DNA of 37,140 bases from Lentisphaeria bacterium. GTDB lineage: Bacteria > Verrucomicrobiota > Lentisphaeria > Victivallales > Victivallaceae. Below the pieces are notes generated by a model that was not told where the DNA came from, did not search any database, and saw nothing but the letters and a program-made list of their open reading frames with translations. Every line of letters starts with the position of its first letter. The stretch's first letter is position 1. Shown here piece after piece: positions 1 to 6,454 of this stretch. The stretch spans positions 1 through 37,140 of the forward strand of contig JAFTDL010000355.1 in the NCBI GenBank assembly GCA_017454215.1, in the 5' to 3' direction. Both the position numbers and the translations under genes were made by a program.

Positions 1-1
1 C

Positions 2-628
2 ACCGTGCTCAATCCGAAGTACATCAAAGAGATGATGAAGGAGGGAGCTCCCGCGACCGGCGCTTTCACGGAGGTTTTCCGCAATACGCTCGGCTGGGAG
101 GTCATGAAACCCGACATGCTTGAGGATCACCTGTGGCAGGCCTACAAGGAAGTCTACGTCGATGACAAACTCAAACTCAACGTCAGGGATTTCTTCGAAA
201 AGAACAACCCCGCCGCCCTTCAGGAAATGACGGGCATCATGCTGGAGGCCGTCCGCAAGGACTTCTGGAAGGCCGATGAAAACACCGTCCGTCAGATCGC
301 CCGGACCCACGCCGAACTGATGAAGAAGTTCGACCTGCCCCCCGTGCGCAACGAAAAACTCCGGGAGATGATCGAAAAGAACATCACCGATCCGGAACTC
401 AAGGCCGTCTATCGCAGTCAGGTGAAAAAAGTCGTCGACTTTGCGAAACGCCGTGCGGAGGAACGCAAAAAGGCGGAGGAGGTCTCCGGACAGAAACTCA
501 AAAAACAGACCGTCGAAATATCACCCAAAGGCGACCACGGCACCGCGGTCAAAGTCATCATCGTCATCGTGGCGTGCGCCCTCGCCGCCGTCATCATCGG
601 CAACCGCGAGCGCAGAAAACTCCGGTGA
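2..628 (+). CDS. cobN: CobN/BchH-type metallochelatase large subunit, C-terminal end only (5' end outside window)
   Basis: This is the last ~208 codons of a CobN-family chelatase, the large subunit that inserts cobalt (or Mg in BchH relatives) into a corrin or porphyrin ring using ATPase partner subunits. The reading frame is open to the window edge, so the GTG at 5 is internal. The stretch from LNPKYIKEMMKEG through FFEKNNPAALQEM to the DENTVRQIARTHAEL block matches the conserved CobN C-terminus (LNPKWIEGMK, WFEENNPWALEEI in relatives). After it comes a charged linker rich in K/E/R (about residues 140-180 of the visible part), then one hydrophobic helix (VKVIIVIVACALAAVIIG) and a basic end, NRERRKLR. 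The tail suggests anchoring in the membrane with the catalytic body outside the cytoplasm or at the membrane face; this is inference. Cobalt versus another metal cannot be decided from this fragment. Confidence 0.82.
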   Translation, partial: TVLNPKYIKEMMKEGAPATGAFTEVFRNTLGWEVMKPDMLEDHLWQAYKEVYVDDKLKLNVRDFFEKNNPAALQEMTGIMLEAVRKDFWKADENTVRQIARTHAELMKKFDLPPVRNEKLREMIEKNITDPELKAVYRSQVKKVVDFAKRRAEERKKAEEVSGQKLKKQTVEISPKGDHGTAVKVIIVIVACALAAVIIGNRERRKLR

Positions 629-643
629 CGGCGGAAACGATAT

Positions 644-710
644 TGACGGAGGAGACGCGGCCGTTCCGCAGGCAGCCAAACGGGACGCCGCGTCATCCTC
701 CGTCATTTTT
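644..710 (+). terminator. Rho-independent terminator after cobN
   Basis: A 17-bp stem is formed by 644-660 (TGACGGAGGAGACGCGG) and 688-705, with a single bulged base in the 3' arm. The loop is about 27 nt, and the stem is followed directly by TTTTT at 706-710. It lies 16 nt after the cobN stop codon and before the symporter promoter, so it separates the two transcription units. Confidence 0.8.
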
Positions 711-730
711 CGATATCGCCGGCTCGGGAC

Positions 731-759
731 TTGCAAAACCGGCGGGGACGTGATATCTT
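731..759 (+). promoter_or_regulatory. Promoter of the Na+/solute symporter gene
   Basis: TTGCAA at 731-736, a 17-nt spacer and TATCTT at 754-759 make a sigma-70-like promoter. The predicted start is near 766, about 33 nt before the ATG at 799. The same two hexamers at the same spacing recur at 15833-15861. Confidence 0.65.
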
Positions 760-783
760 TTGAGAACCGTTTCAAAAGATATC
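752..783. promoter_or_regulatory. Perfect 12-bp inverted repeat over the -10 box and start site (probable operator)
   Basis: GATATCTTTTGA (752-763) and TCAAAAGATATC (772-783) are perfect reverse complements separated by 8 nt. The left arm contains the -10 hexamer, and the predicted transcription start falls in the spacer. A transcript starting there would lack the left arm, so a DNA-binding site for a dimeric repressor fits better than an RNA hairpin. The ribosome binding site (AGAGGA, 785-790) follows directly. Confidence 0.6.
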
Positions 784-798
784 CAGAGGAAGTTCGCC

Positions 799-2343
799 AT
801 GAAAATACCGGAACTTGCGGCGCTGCTGCTTTATTTTGTGTTCGTGCTCGGCATCGGACTGTACTTTTTTCTCAGGGACAGAAAAAAATCCGCGGGGGAA
901 AAGGATTATTTTCTCGGCGGGCGGCAGATGAACGGCTGGGTCTCCGCCCTCTCGGCCGGCGCCTCCGATATGAGCGCCTGGGTGCTCATGGGACTGCCCG
1001 GATCCATCTACCTTCTGGGGATGGGACAGATCTGGATCGCCGCCGGACTCCTGCTGGGCACCGTCACCGCGTGGCTGACCATAGCCCCCGTACTGCGGCG
1101 CTGCTCCATCGCGGCAGGCGACGCCATCACGATCCCCCAGTTCCTCACCCGCAGATTCTGCACGAAACGCAAAGAGATCATGGTGATATCGGCCGTCGTC
1201 TTCGTCGTCACCTACTGCATCTACACCGCCGCCAGCCTCTACGCCTGCGGAACCCTCTTCAACACCGTGCTGGGCATGGACGCCAAAACCGCCATGCTCA
1301 TCGCAAGCTGCGTCATCGTCGTGTACACCTTTCTCGGCGGATTCAACGCCGTCTGCTGGACGGACTTCTTTCAGGGACTGCTCATGCTGGGCGCGCTGAT
1401 GTTCATACCCATCCTCGCCGCCGTCATGATGCAGAGTTCCGGATGGACGCCCCGGACGACAGCCCTGCCGGCCAATTACTACAACGCCCTCTCCGGCGGC
1501 CGGGCCGACTGGAAGAGCATTTCGGACATCATCTCCGGCCTCGGCTGGGGACTGGGCTACTTCGGCATGCCCCACATCCTCATCCGCTACTTCTCGGTCA
1601 GAAACGAAAAGGAAATGCGCAAGTCGCAGATCATCGGCTGCATCTGGATCCTTCTCATCCTCATCGCCTCCTCGGCGGTGGGACTGGTCGGCAGAAAATT
1701 TCTCGGCGACGCCCTCGCAAGATCGAAGGACGGCAACACCCTCGTTTTCATCAACATGGTCCGCTCGGTCTTCGACTGGATCGGGTCCGGGACCGGACTT
1801 GCCGTGACCGCCATGTTCTGCGCCGGGATCCTGCTTTCGGCCATCCTCGCCGCCGCCATGAGCACGGCGGACTCCCAGCTGCTGGCCTCGGCCTCGGCCT
1901 TCGCATCGGACCTCTACAAGCCCCTGCTGCGCAAGGACGCCTCCGACCGGGAAATGCTGTGGGCCGGGCGCATCGTGGTCGTCGGCATCGCCGCGGCCGC
2001 CTACTTCATCGCGGGCGATCCCCGCTGCAAAGGGCTGATGGACCTGGTCTCGTGCGCGTGGGCGGCTTTCGGTTCGGCCTTCGGTCCGGTGATGATCCTT
2101 GCCCTGTTCTGGAAACGTCTGACCTACCCGGGAGCCGTGGCCGGCATCGTCGCCGGAGCCGCCGTGGACGCCCTGTGGTACAATTTTCTCCGGGAAACCC
2201 TGATCTACGAGATCGTCCCCGGATTCGCCGCGGGGCTCCTCGCCGCGGTCATCGTGTCGCTGCTGACGAAAAAACCGTCGCGGGAAGTCATCGAACTTTT
2301 CGAGGCGTCCCGTCCGCCCCGGCAGGATCGCGAGGTTCGCTGA
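799..2343 (+). CDS. Sodium:solute symporter (SSS family, PutP-like)
   Basis: A 514-residue inner-membrane protein of the SSS/SLC5 family, which uses the Na+ gradient to import a small solute. The motif ASDMSAWVLMGLPG (about residues 55-67) matches the sodium-site TM2 region of proline permease PutP, and AAAMSTADSQLLASAS (Met354-Ser355-Thr356) matches the TM8 region that supplies the other Na+ ligands. Roughly 13 hydrophobic segments are visible. I chose the ATG at 799 because AGAGGA (785-790) stands 8 nt upstream; an upstream in-frame ATG at 760 lies in the promoter/operator. The gene stands alone between its own promoter and a convergent MFS gene whose last 56 bp it overlaps. The family is secure; proline as substrate is plausible but unproven, since SSS substrates vary widely. 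Confidence 0.9.
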   Translation: MKIPELAALLLYFVFVLGIGLYFFLRDRKKSAGEKDYFLGGRQMNGWVSALSAGASDMSAWVLMGLPGSIYLLGMGQIWIAAGLLLGTVTAWLTIAPVLRRCSIAAGDAITIPQFLTRRFCTKRKEIMVISAVVFVVTYCIYTAASLYACGTLFNTVLGMDAKTAMLIASCVIVVYTFLGGFNAVCWTDFFQGLLMLGALMFIPILAAVMMQSSGWTPRTTALPANYYNALSGGRADWKSISDIISGLGWGLGYFGMPHILIRYFSVRNEKEMRKSQIIGCIWILLILIASSAVGLVGRKFLGDALARSKDGNTLVFINMVRSVFDWIGSGTGLAVTAMFCAGILLSAILAAAMSTADSQLLASASAFASDLYKPLLRKDASDREMLWAGRIVVVGIAAAAYFIAGDPRCKGLMDLVSCAWAAFGSAFGPVMILALFWKRLTYPGAVAGIVAGAAVDALWYNFLRETLIYEIVPGFAAGLLAAVIVSLLTKKPSREVIELFEASRPPRQDREVR

Positions 2344-3592
2344 GCGGAGCTTTTCCGCCTCCCGTTTCCCTGATGTGCAGCGCCCACCAGAGCACGCCCG
2401 CCGCAAAGAACAGCATGATGCCGAACACGGCGAGATAGGCCTCGCGCGAATACACCAGTCTGTTTCCGACGTGCTCGGGCGCGAAGAGGTTCAGCACGCC
2501 GCCGATGAGGTTGCCGAAGATGGCGACGAGAATGTAGGCCATGAAGTTCGAGAAGGCGACGGCCGTTCCCGTGTTCTGGCTGTCGTTGGTCTCCTTGATG
2601 ATCGGGATGACGATGCTCGACAGACTGGCCGTCGAGGCCAGACAGAAAAGCAGCAGCGCAGGGATCCCGTTGCGGATGTCCAGCGCCGTCAGCAGAACGA
2701 GGAGCAGAAACACCGAAAACGTCATGAAACCCGTGAGCAGGCAGAAGGGACGCCGGCGGTCGCCCAGTTTCCGGCTGCCCATGGCGTAGACAAATCCGGC
2801 GACGGAAGATATGACGCTGGTCACTGAGAGCACCACCGCCGCCGTCCCCGCCGAAATGCCGCAGTAATCCTCGAGAAACTTTTTGCCGATCACGGTCTGG
2901 ACCGAGTAGTACAGTCCCCAGTTGAAAGCCGAAAAGCAGAAAACGTGCCAGTTGTGGCGGTTTTTCATGATCGGCAGAAATTTTTTCGGCGAGAAGAACA
3001 CATCCCGGCAGACCGGCGGCTTGCGCACCTCGCGGAACGCGGCAAGATAGAACAGATACGCCGCGAGCGTGAACACCGCGACGCCGGTCAGCACCGCGCG
3101 CAGACCGGACATTCTGACGGCGAAGGAGAACGGCGCGTTGGCGACGATGCCGCCGGCATATCCCGTCATGACGATGATCGAAATGACGATGGCGTAATTC
3201 CTTTTGAAGTACCGGATGGCTTCGGCGACAAGCCCGAGATAGAAGGCGCTGGCGCCCAGTCCGGTCAGCAGACGGCCGAAACAGAGCAGATAATAGTTGT
3301 CCGAAAGGGCGAAGAGAAAACTCCCGAGGACGAAGACCAGTCCGCCCGCGGCCATGACCCGCGCGCCGCCGTAGCGGTCGCTGAAAAGGCCGACGAAAAG
3401 CTGGAATACGGCGTAAACGTACATGAAGCACGCGCCGAACGACGTCACCTGAGAAGCGGAAAGGCTCCACTTCATCTGCAGTTCGTCGAACACCGCCCCG
3501 GGAATGGCGACCCGCTGGATGTTGGCGCAGAAATAGAGGACCGTCCCGAAAACGAACAGAAGCGGAACGCGGTATTTTGTCAGAAATCCCAT
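2288..3592 (-). CDS. Major facilitator superfamily transporter
   Basis: A 434-residue protein with about 12 hydrophobic segments. The loop between TM2 and TM3 carries the MFS signature region (GLFSDRYGGARVM, about residues 65-77), and a weaker counterpart (MGSRKLGDRRRP) sits in the second half. It belongs to the general MFS_1 group that moves small metabolites by proton coupling or exchange. The start at 3592 is supported by AGGAG at 3603-3607, 10 nt upstream. The C-terminal tail (after about residue 405) is hydrophilic and Pro/Gly-rich, and its coding sequence overlaps the convergent symporter gene by 56 bp. Upstream, a strong terminator hairpin (3626-3654) ends only 33 nt before the ATG, so transcription must either read through it or start inside the preceding gene. 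Substrate unknown. Confidence 0.85.
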   Translation of the reverse strand: MGFLTKYRVPLLFVFGTVLYFCANIQRVAIPGAVFDELQMKWSLSASQVTSFGACFMYVYAVFQLFVGLFSDRYGGARVMAAGGLVFVLGSFLFALSDNYYLLCFGRLLTGLGASAFYLGLVAEAIRYFKRNYAIVISIIVMTGYAGGIVANAPFSFAVRMSGLRAVLTGVAVFTLAAYLFYLAAFREVRKPPVCRDVFFSPKKFLPIMKNRHNWHVFCFSAFNWGLYYSVQTVIGKKFLEDYCGISAGTAAVVLSVTSVISSVAGFVYAMGSRKLGDRRRPFCLLTGFMTFSVFLLLVLLTALDIRNGIPALLLFCLASTASLSSIVIPIIKETNDSQNTGTAVAFSNFMAYILVAIFGNLIGGVLNLFAPEHVGNRLVYSREAYLAVFGIMLFFAAGVLWWALHIRETGGGKAPLSEPRDPAGADGTPRKVR

Positions 3593-3625
3593 TTGTACTT
3601 TTCTCCTGCGGGTCTCCGTAAAAGG

Positions 3626-3654
3626 AAAACGGGGAGGAACACCCTCCCCGTTTT
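3626..3654 (-). terminator. Terminator/attenuator between the SLC13-like gene and the MFS gene
   Basis: AAAACGGGGAGG (3626-3637) and CCTCCCCGTTTT (3643-3654) pair as a perfect 12-bp stem with a 5-nt loop. On the minus strand the stem ends in TTTTCCTTTT. It starts 3 nt past the stop codon of the SLC13-like gene (3658) and lies just upstream of the MFS ribosome binding site. It is symmetric enough to act in both directions. Confidence 0.8.
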
Positions 3655-3657
3655 TCG

Positions 3658-5358
3658 TCAGTCGTTTTTCAGAACGCGGACCTTCTTTACCGTCATCTTG
3701 TAGGGATGCGAAACATTGGCCTTGTCCCGGCGCAGCACGCCCGCGAGGCAGACCCTTGCGGGAGCCGCGGGAGCCTTGAGGCCGTCGGGCAGAACGACCC
3801 GGATCCTTTCGCCTCTGGAGTTGGCAAGATAAAGTTCGCCCTTGATCCGGACCAGAGAACCGGTGAGTTCGCCGTCGAACGCCTTCGCGCAGGGAACGTA
3901 TCCGGATCCGGCGGAAAGTTTGGTGAAGGTGATATTGTGGTCGGGCATGCGCGGAGCGAGAACGAGCAGCGCGCCCACGGCGATGGCGCCCGACAGGATC
4001 GTGCAGAGCAGACCGATCCTGAACCACTGGAAGAAGGTGATCTGACTGCCGCCGTGCTTCTCGAGCATGCCCAGCGCCACGATGTTGGCCGTGCTGCCGA
4101 TCATGGTGATGTTGCCGCCGAAGCACGCCCCGAAAAGAAGCGCCCACCACAGCGGGAAATCCTTGACCGAAACGGACAGCTGCTCGATCACCGGACTGAA
4201 CGCCGCGACGAAGATCACGTTGTCGACGAACGCCGATCCGCAGGAGGACACCGTGAAGATGAAGGGGACCAGTGTCGTCGTGGATTTGCCGGCGATCCGC
4301 GAAAATCCGTTGGCCAGCACCTGATCGACGTGGGTGTGTTCCAGAGTTCCGGCCACGGCGAAAAGCAGCATGAAGAAGACGAGGGTCCACCAGTCCACCT
4401 CTTTCTCGATGTAGTGCCGCGCCCGGTCGGGCTTGAGGATCATGACGACGCCCGCGCAGATGAGCGGCATGACCAGAAGAACGCTGTTCTTGTCAAGTCC
4501 CAGCAGTTCCTCGGTCTGATGGTGCGAAGCGATGGCGATGACGGTGAGCGAAATGAGGATCAGCCCGCGCATGTAGGGCACCTGGACCACGGGAGCGATC
4601 GAAAGGCCGCGGGCGAGCCGGTCGGCCAGATGGGCGTCGAATTTCGCGAAATCCCTGTGGAATACGACAAGCAGAAGCCCGATGGTCGCAAGGAGAGAGA
4701 CCAGCATCAGCGGGAACGCCCAGACCATGAAGTCGCCGAAGGTCAGCTGCCCCTTGGTGCCGATGAAAATGCCCACGGGATTGCCCATCATCGTTCCTGA
4801 GCTGCCGATGTTGGTCGCCAGCACGCAGATGAGGATGTAGGGCGTGGGATTGAGTTTCAGCCTGTCGCAGACCTGAAAGATCAGCGTGGAGATGAAAATG
4901 ATCGACGTCACTTCGTCCACGGCGCAGGCCAGCAGGGCGCTGGCGGCGGCGGTGACGAAAATGAACTTTCTTCCGCTCAGACGCGGCATGGAGACGATCA
5001 GCTGGACGATCCACGTAAAAAAGCCCAGATCCCGGAGCGCGCCGACGATGACCATCATGCCGACGAGGAAAAGAATGACCTCGAGCGACGACGACGTGAC
5101 GAAGGTGGGAATATCCAGCGACTTGCTGAAGATCAGCACCGCCAGTCCCAGAAAGGCGATGGCCAGCCGGAACCCCCAGAAGAACAGCGTTCCGAAAATG
5201 ATCGAAATGAACACGGCGCACGACGTCGACTGCGTTCCCGTCATGACGCCCGACGCGACGCCGCCGAACCCGACGACCGCGGCCGCCGCCAGCATGACGG
5301 CAAAGCGCACGATCATGTCTTTCACCGGCATCCGGCCGGTATCAGAACTTTCACTCAT
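3658..5358 (-). CDS. SLC13/NhaD-ArsB (ion transporter superfamily) permease with C-terminal OB-fold-like domain
   Basis: A 566-residue protein. Residues ~10-465 hold about 11-12 membrane segments of the ion transporter superfamily (NhaD Na+/H+ antiporters, ArsB, SLC13). Both pseudo-repeat signatures are present: NIGSSGTMMGNPVGIFIG in the first half and GGNITMIGSTANIVALGM in the second, the places where this superfamily binds Na+ and anion. Residues ~470-566 are hydrophilic with alternating beta-like segments (SLVRIKGELYLA, RIRVVLPDG, ARVCLAGVLRRD, YKMTVKKVRVL), which reads like an OB-fold; that assignment is inference from pattern alone. The gene starts 6 nt after the stop of the EIIA-CBS gene, so the two are probably translationally coupled, and it ends at a strong terminator. 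Function could be Na+/H+ exchange or organic-anion uptake; sequence alone does not decide. Confidence 0.82.
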   Translation of the reverse strand: MSESSDTGRMPVKDMIVRFAVMLAAAAVVGFGGVASGVMTGTQSTSCAVFISIIFGTLFFWGFRLAIAFLGLAVLIFSKSLDIPTFVTSSSLEVILFLVGMMVIVGALRDLGFFTWIVQLIVSMPRLSGRKFIFVTAAASALLACAVDEVTSIIFISTLIFQVCDRLKLNPTPYILICVLATNIGSSGTMMGNPVGIFIGTKGQLTFGDFMVWAFPLMLVSLLATIGLLLVVFHRDFAKFDAHLADRLARGLSIAPVVQVPYMRGLILISLTVIAIASHHQTEELLGLDKNSVLLVMPLICAGVVMILKPDRARHYIEKEVDWWTLVFFMLLFAVAGTLEHTHVDQVLANGFSRIAGKSTTTLVPFIFTVSSCGSAFVDNVIFVAAFSPVIEQLSVSVKDFPLWWALLFGACFGGNITMIGSTANIVALGMLEKHGGSQITFFQWFRIGLLCTILSGAIAVGALLVLAPRMPDHNITFTKLSAGSGYVPCAKAFDGELTGSLVRIKGELYLANSRGERIRVVLPDGLKAPAAPARVCLAGVLRRDKANVSHPYKMTVKKVRVLKND

Positions 5359-5364
5359 GATGCA

Positions 5365-6282
5365 TCAATCCCAGAAAAGTTTTGCAGAAAAATGTTCCAG
5401 TGTCACCACGCCCGCCGGTTTGCCGAGGCGGTCGACGATCAGCAGGCGCGACAGTTTCTCCACCAGAAAGATCTTGGCCAGTTTCACGGCGGGATCGTCG
5501 GTCTCGGCCCGGACGAACTCCTCGCGCATGACGTCGGCCACTTTGGTCTCGCCCGCCGTCTTGAGCATGTCCGAGAAGGGCTGCAGCCGGTACATTGGCG
5601 ACAGGTCCTCGAGCCACAGAAGATGGGCGGGCAGACTGTATTCGAGCAGATCGGTCAGCGAAAGGACGCCCCGCAGATCGCCGGAATTGTCGATCACCGG
5701 CAGCTCCTCGCTCCGGGTCACGGCGAACTTGCCGATGGCGTCGAGCAGGGAATCGGTCTCCTGAAGAAGAGCCGGGAAAGGCTCCATCAGATCCTTGGCC
5801 GTCAGGTAGTCGGCGATGTCCGAGGAACTCCCCGAAAAATACGCCATGAAATCTTTTGCGCTGAGACATCTGGAAAGCTTCTCCGTGGTCGCGGGATCCT
5901 CGAAGGCCTTGGCCAGTGCGGCGAGCAGCTGCAGGTGAAGATTGGGGTCGTCCACCGGCGTCAGCAGCAGCACCATCACCCGGGCGGGAGAACTGCCGCC
6001 GAAGTCGCATCCTTCGGGAATGCACGCCACGGCCGTCAGGGGCTCGGCCAGTCCGCTTATGCGGGCGTGGGGAACGGCCAGTCCCGGCGCGACCATGGTG
6101 GGAAACAGCGCCTCGCGGCTTTCGACTTCGCGCCGGGCGAAATCGGTGTCCAGATCGGGAACATGCTGTTTGAGAAGCGCCATCAGATCGGAAAGGACCT
6201 CTTTGCCGTCGGTCGCGCTTATGCCGCACAGAATATTGTTGAGTTGAAGGAAGTCGCAGAAACTGCGGCGTTGATCTTTCAT
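5365..6282 (-). CDS. PTS EIIA (fructose/nitrogen type) fused to a CBS-domain pair
   Basis: A 305-residue soluble protein. Residues ~1-150 are an EIIA domain of the fructose/PtsN type: the phosphorylatable histidine is His72 in the motif GLAVPHARI, followed by the family pattern VMVLLLTPVDDPNLHLQLLAALAKAF. Residues ~165-300 contain two CBS motifs (DYLTAKDLMEPF to LRGVLSLTDLLEY; TKVADVMREEFVRA to PAGVVTLEHFSAKL), which commonly bind adenine nucleotides. The ATG at 6282 has GGGAGGG just upstream (6287-6293); an in-frame ATG 81 nt further up would place the start inside the promoter. Because no sugar-specific EIIB/EIIC follows and the next gene is an ion transporter, a regulatory role (phosphorylation and nucleotide state controlling the transporter) is the likely reading, but it is inference. 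Confidence 0.88.
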   Translation of the reverse strand: MKDQRRSFCDFLQLNNILCGISATDGKEVLSDLMALLKQHVPDLDTDFARREVESREALFPTMVAPGLAVPHARISGLAEPLTAVACIPEGCDFGGSSPARVMVLLLTPVDDPNLHLQLLAALAKAFEDPATTEKLSRCLSAKDFMAYFSGSSSDIADYLTAKDLMEPFPALLQETDSLLDAIGKFAVTRSEELPVIDNSGDLRGVLSLTDLLEYSLPAHLLWLEDLSPMYRLQPFSDMLKTAGETKVADVMREEFVRAETDDPAVKLAKIFLVEKLSRLLIVDRLGKPAGVVTLEHFSAKLFWD

Positions 6283-6304
6283 CTTGCCCTCCCTTTTGTG
6301 ATGT

Positions 6305-6333
6305 TGCGGAATAAGTCCAAAAAGTTTTCCGCA
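6305..6333. promoter_or_regulatory. Inverted repeat at the start site of the EIIA-CBS unit
   Basis: TGCGGAA (6305-6311) and TTCCGCA (6327-6333) form a 7-bp inverted repeat with a 15-nt spacer, directly downstream of the -10 box and about 20 nt before the ribosome binding site. It could be an operator or a leader hairpin. The arms are short, so confidence is modest. Confidence 0.35.
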
Positions 6334-6334
6334 T

Positions 6335-6363
6335 AATGTAGCCTCACATTCGGGATTTCGCAA
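6335..6363 (-). promoter_or_regulatory. Promoter of the EIIA-CBS / SLC13-like operon
   Basis: On the minus strand TTGCGA (6363-6358), 17 nt and TACATT (6340-6335) make a sigma-70-like promoter. The expected transcription start is near 6328, about 46 nt before the ATG. An A8/T8 tract lies 11 nt upstream of the -35 box. Confidence 0.6.
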
Positions 6364-6374
6364 ATTTTTCGAAC

Positions 6375-6392
6375 AAAAAAAACGTTTTTTTT
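6375..6392. promoter_or_regulatory. A8-CG-T8 palindrome upstream of the EIIA promoter (UP-like/bent DNA)
   Basis: AAAAAAAACGTTTTTTTT is an 18-bp perfect palindrome in otherwise GC-rich DNA. It sits just upstream of the -35 box, where UP elements act, and about 60 bp downstream of the regulator gene's stop codon on the same strand. It may boost the EIIA promoter, or the T-run may help end the regulator transcript. The 6393-6454 stretch contains nothing else I can name. Confidence 0.4.
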
Positions 6393-6454
6393 CGCAACTT
6401 TCATCCGCCGGGACGGTGCTGAAAAAAGGCGCGGCGGCAGTTCCGGCAGTTCCG

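Noticed and set aside
752..783. Reading the inverted repeat before the symporter as an RNA terminator or riboswitch stem
   Set aside because: The predicted transcript starts inside the spacer, so the left arm is not transcribed, and no T-run follows.
441..2438. A 665-codon frame overlapping the symporter in another phase
   Set aside because: It runs through a terminator, a promoter and the symporter; its composition is Arg/His-rich, as in out-of-phase GC-rich DNA.
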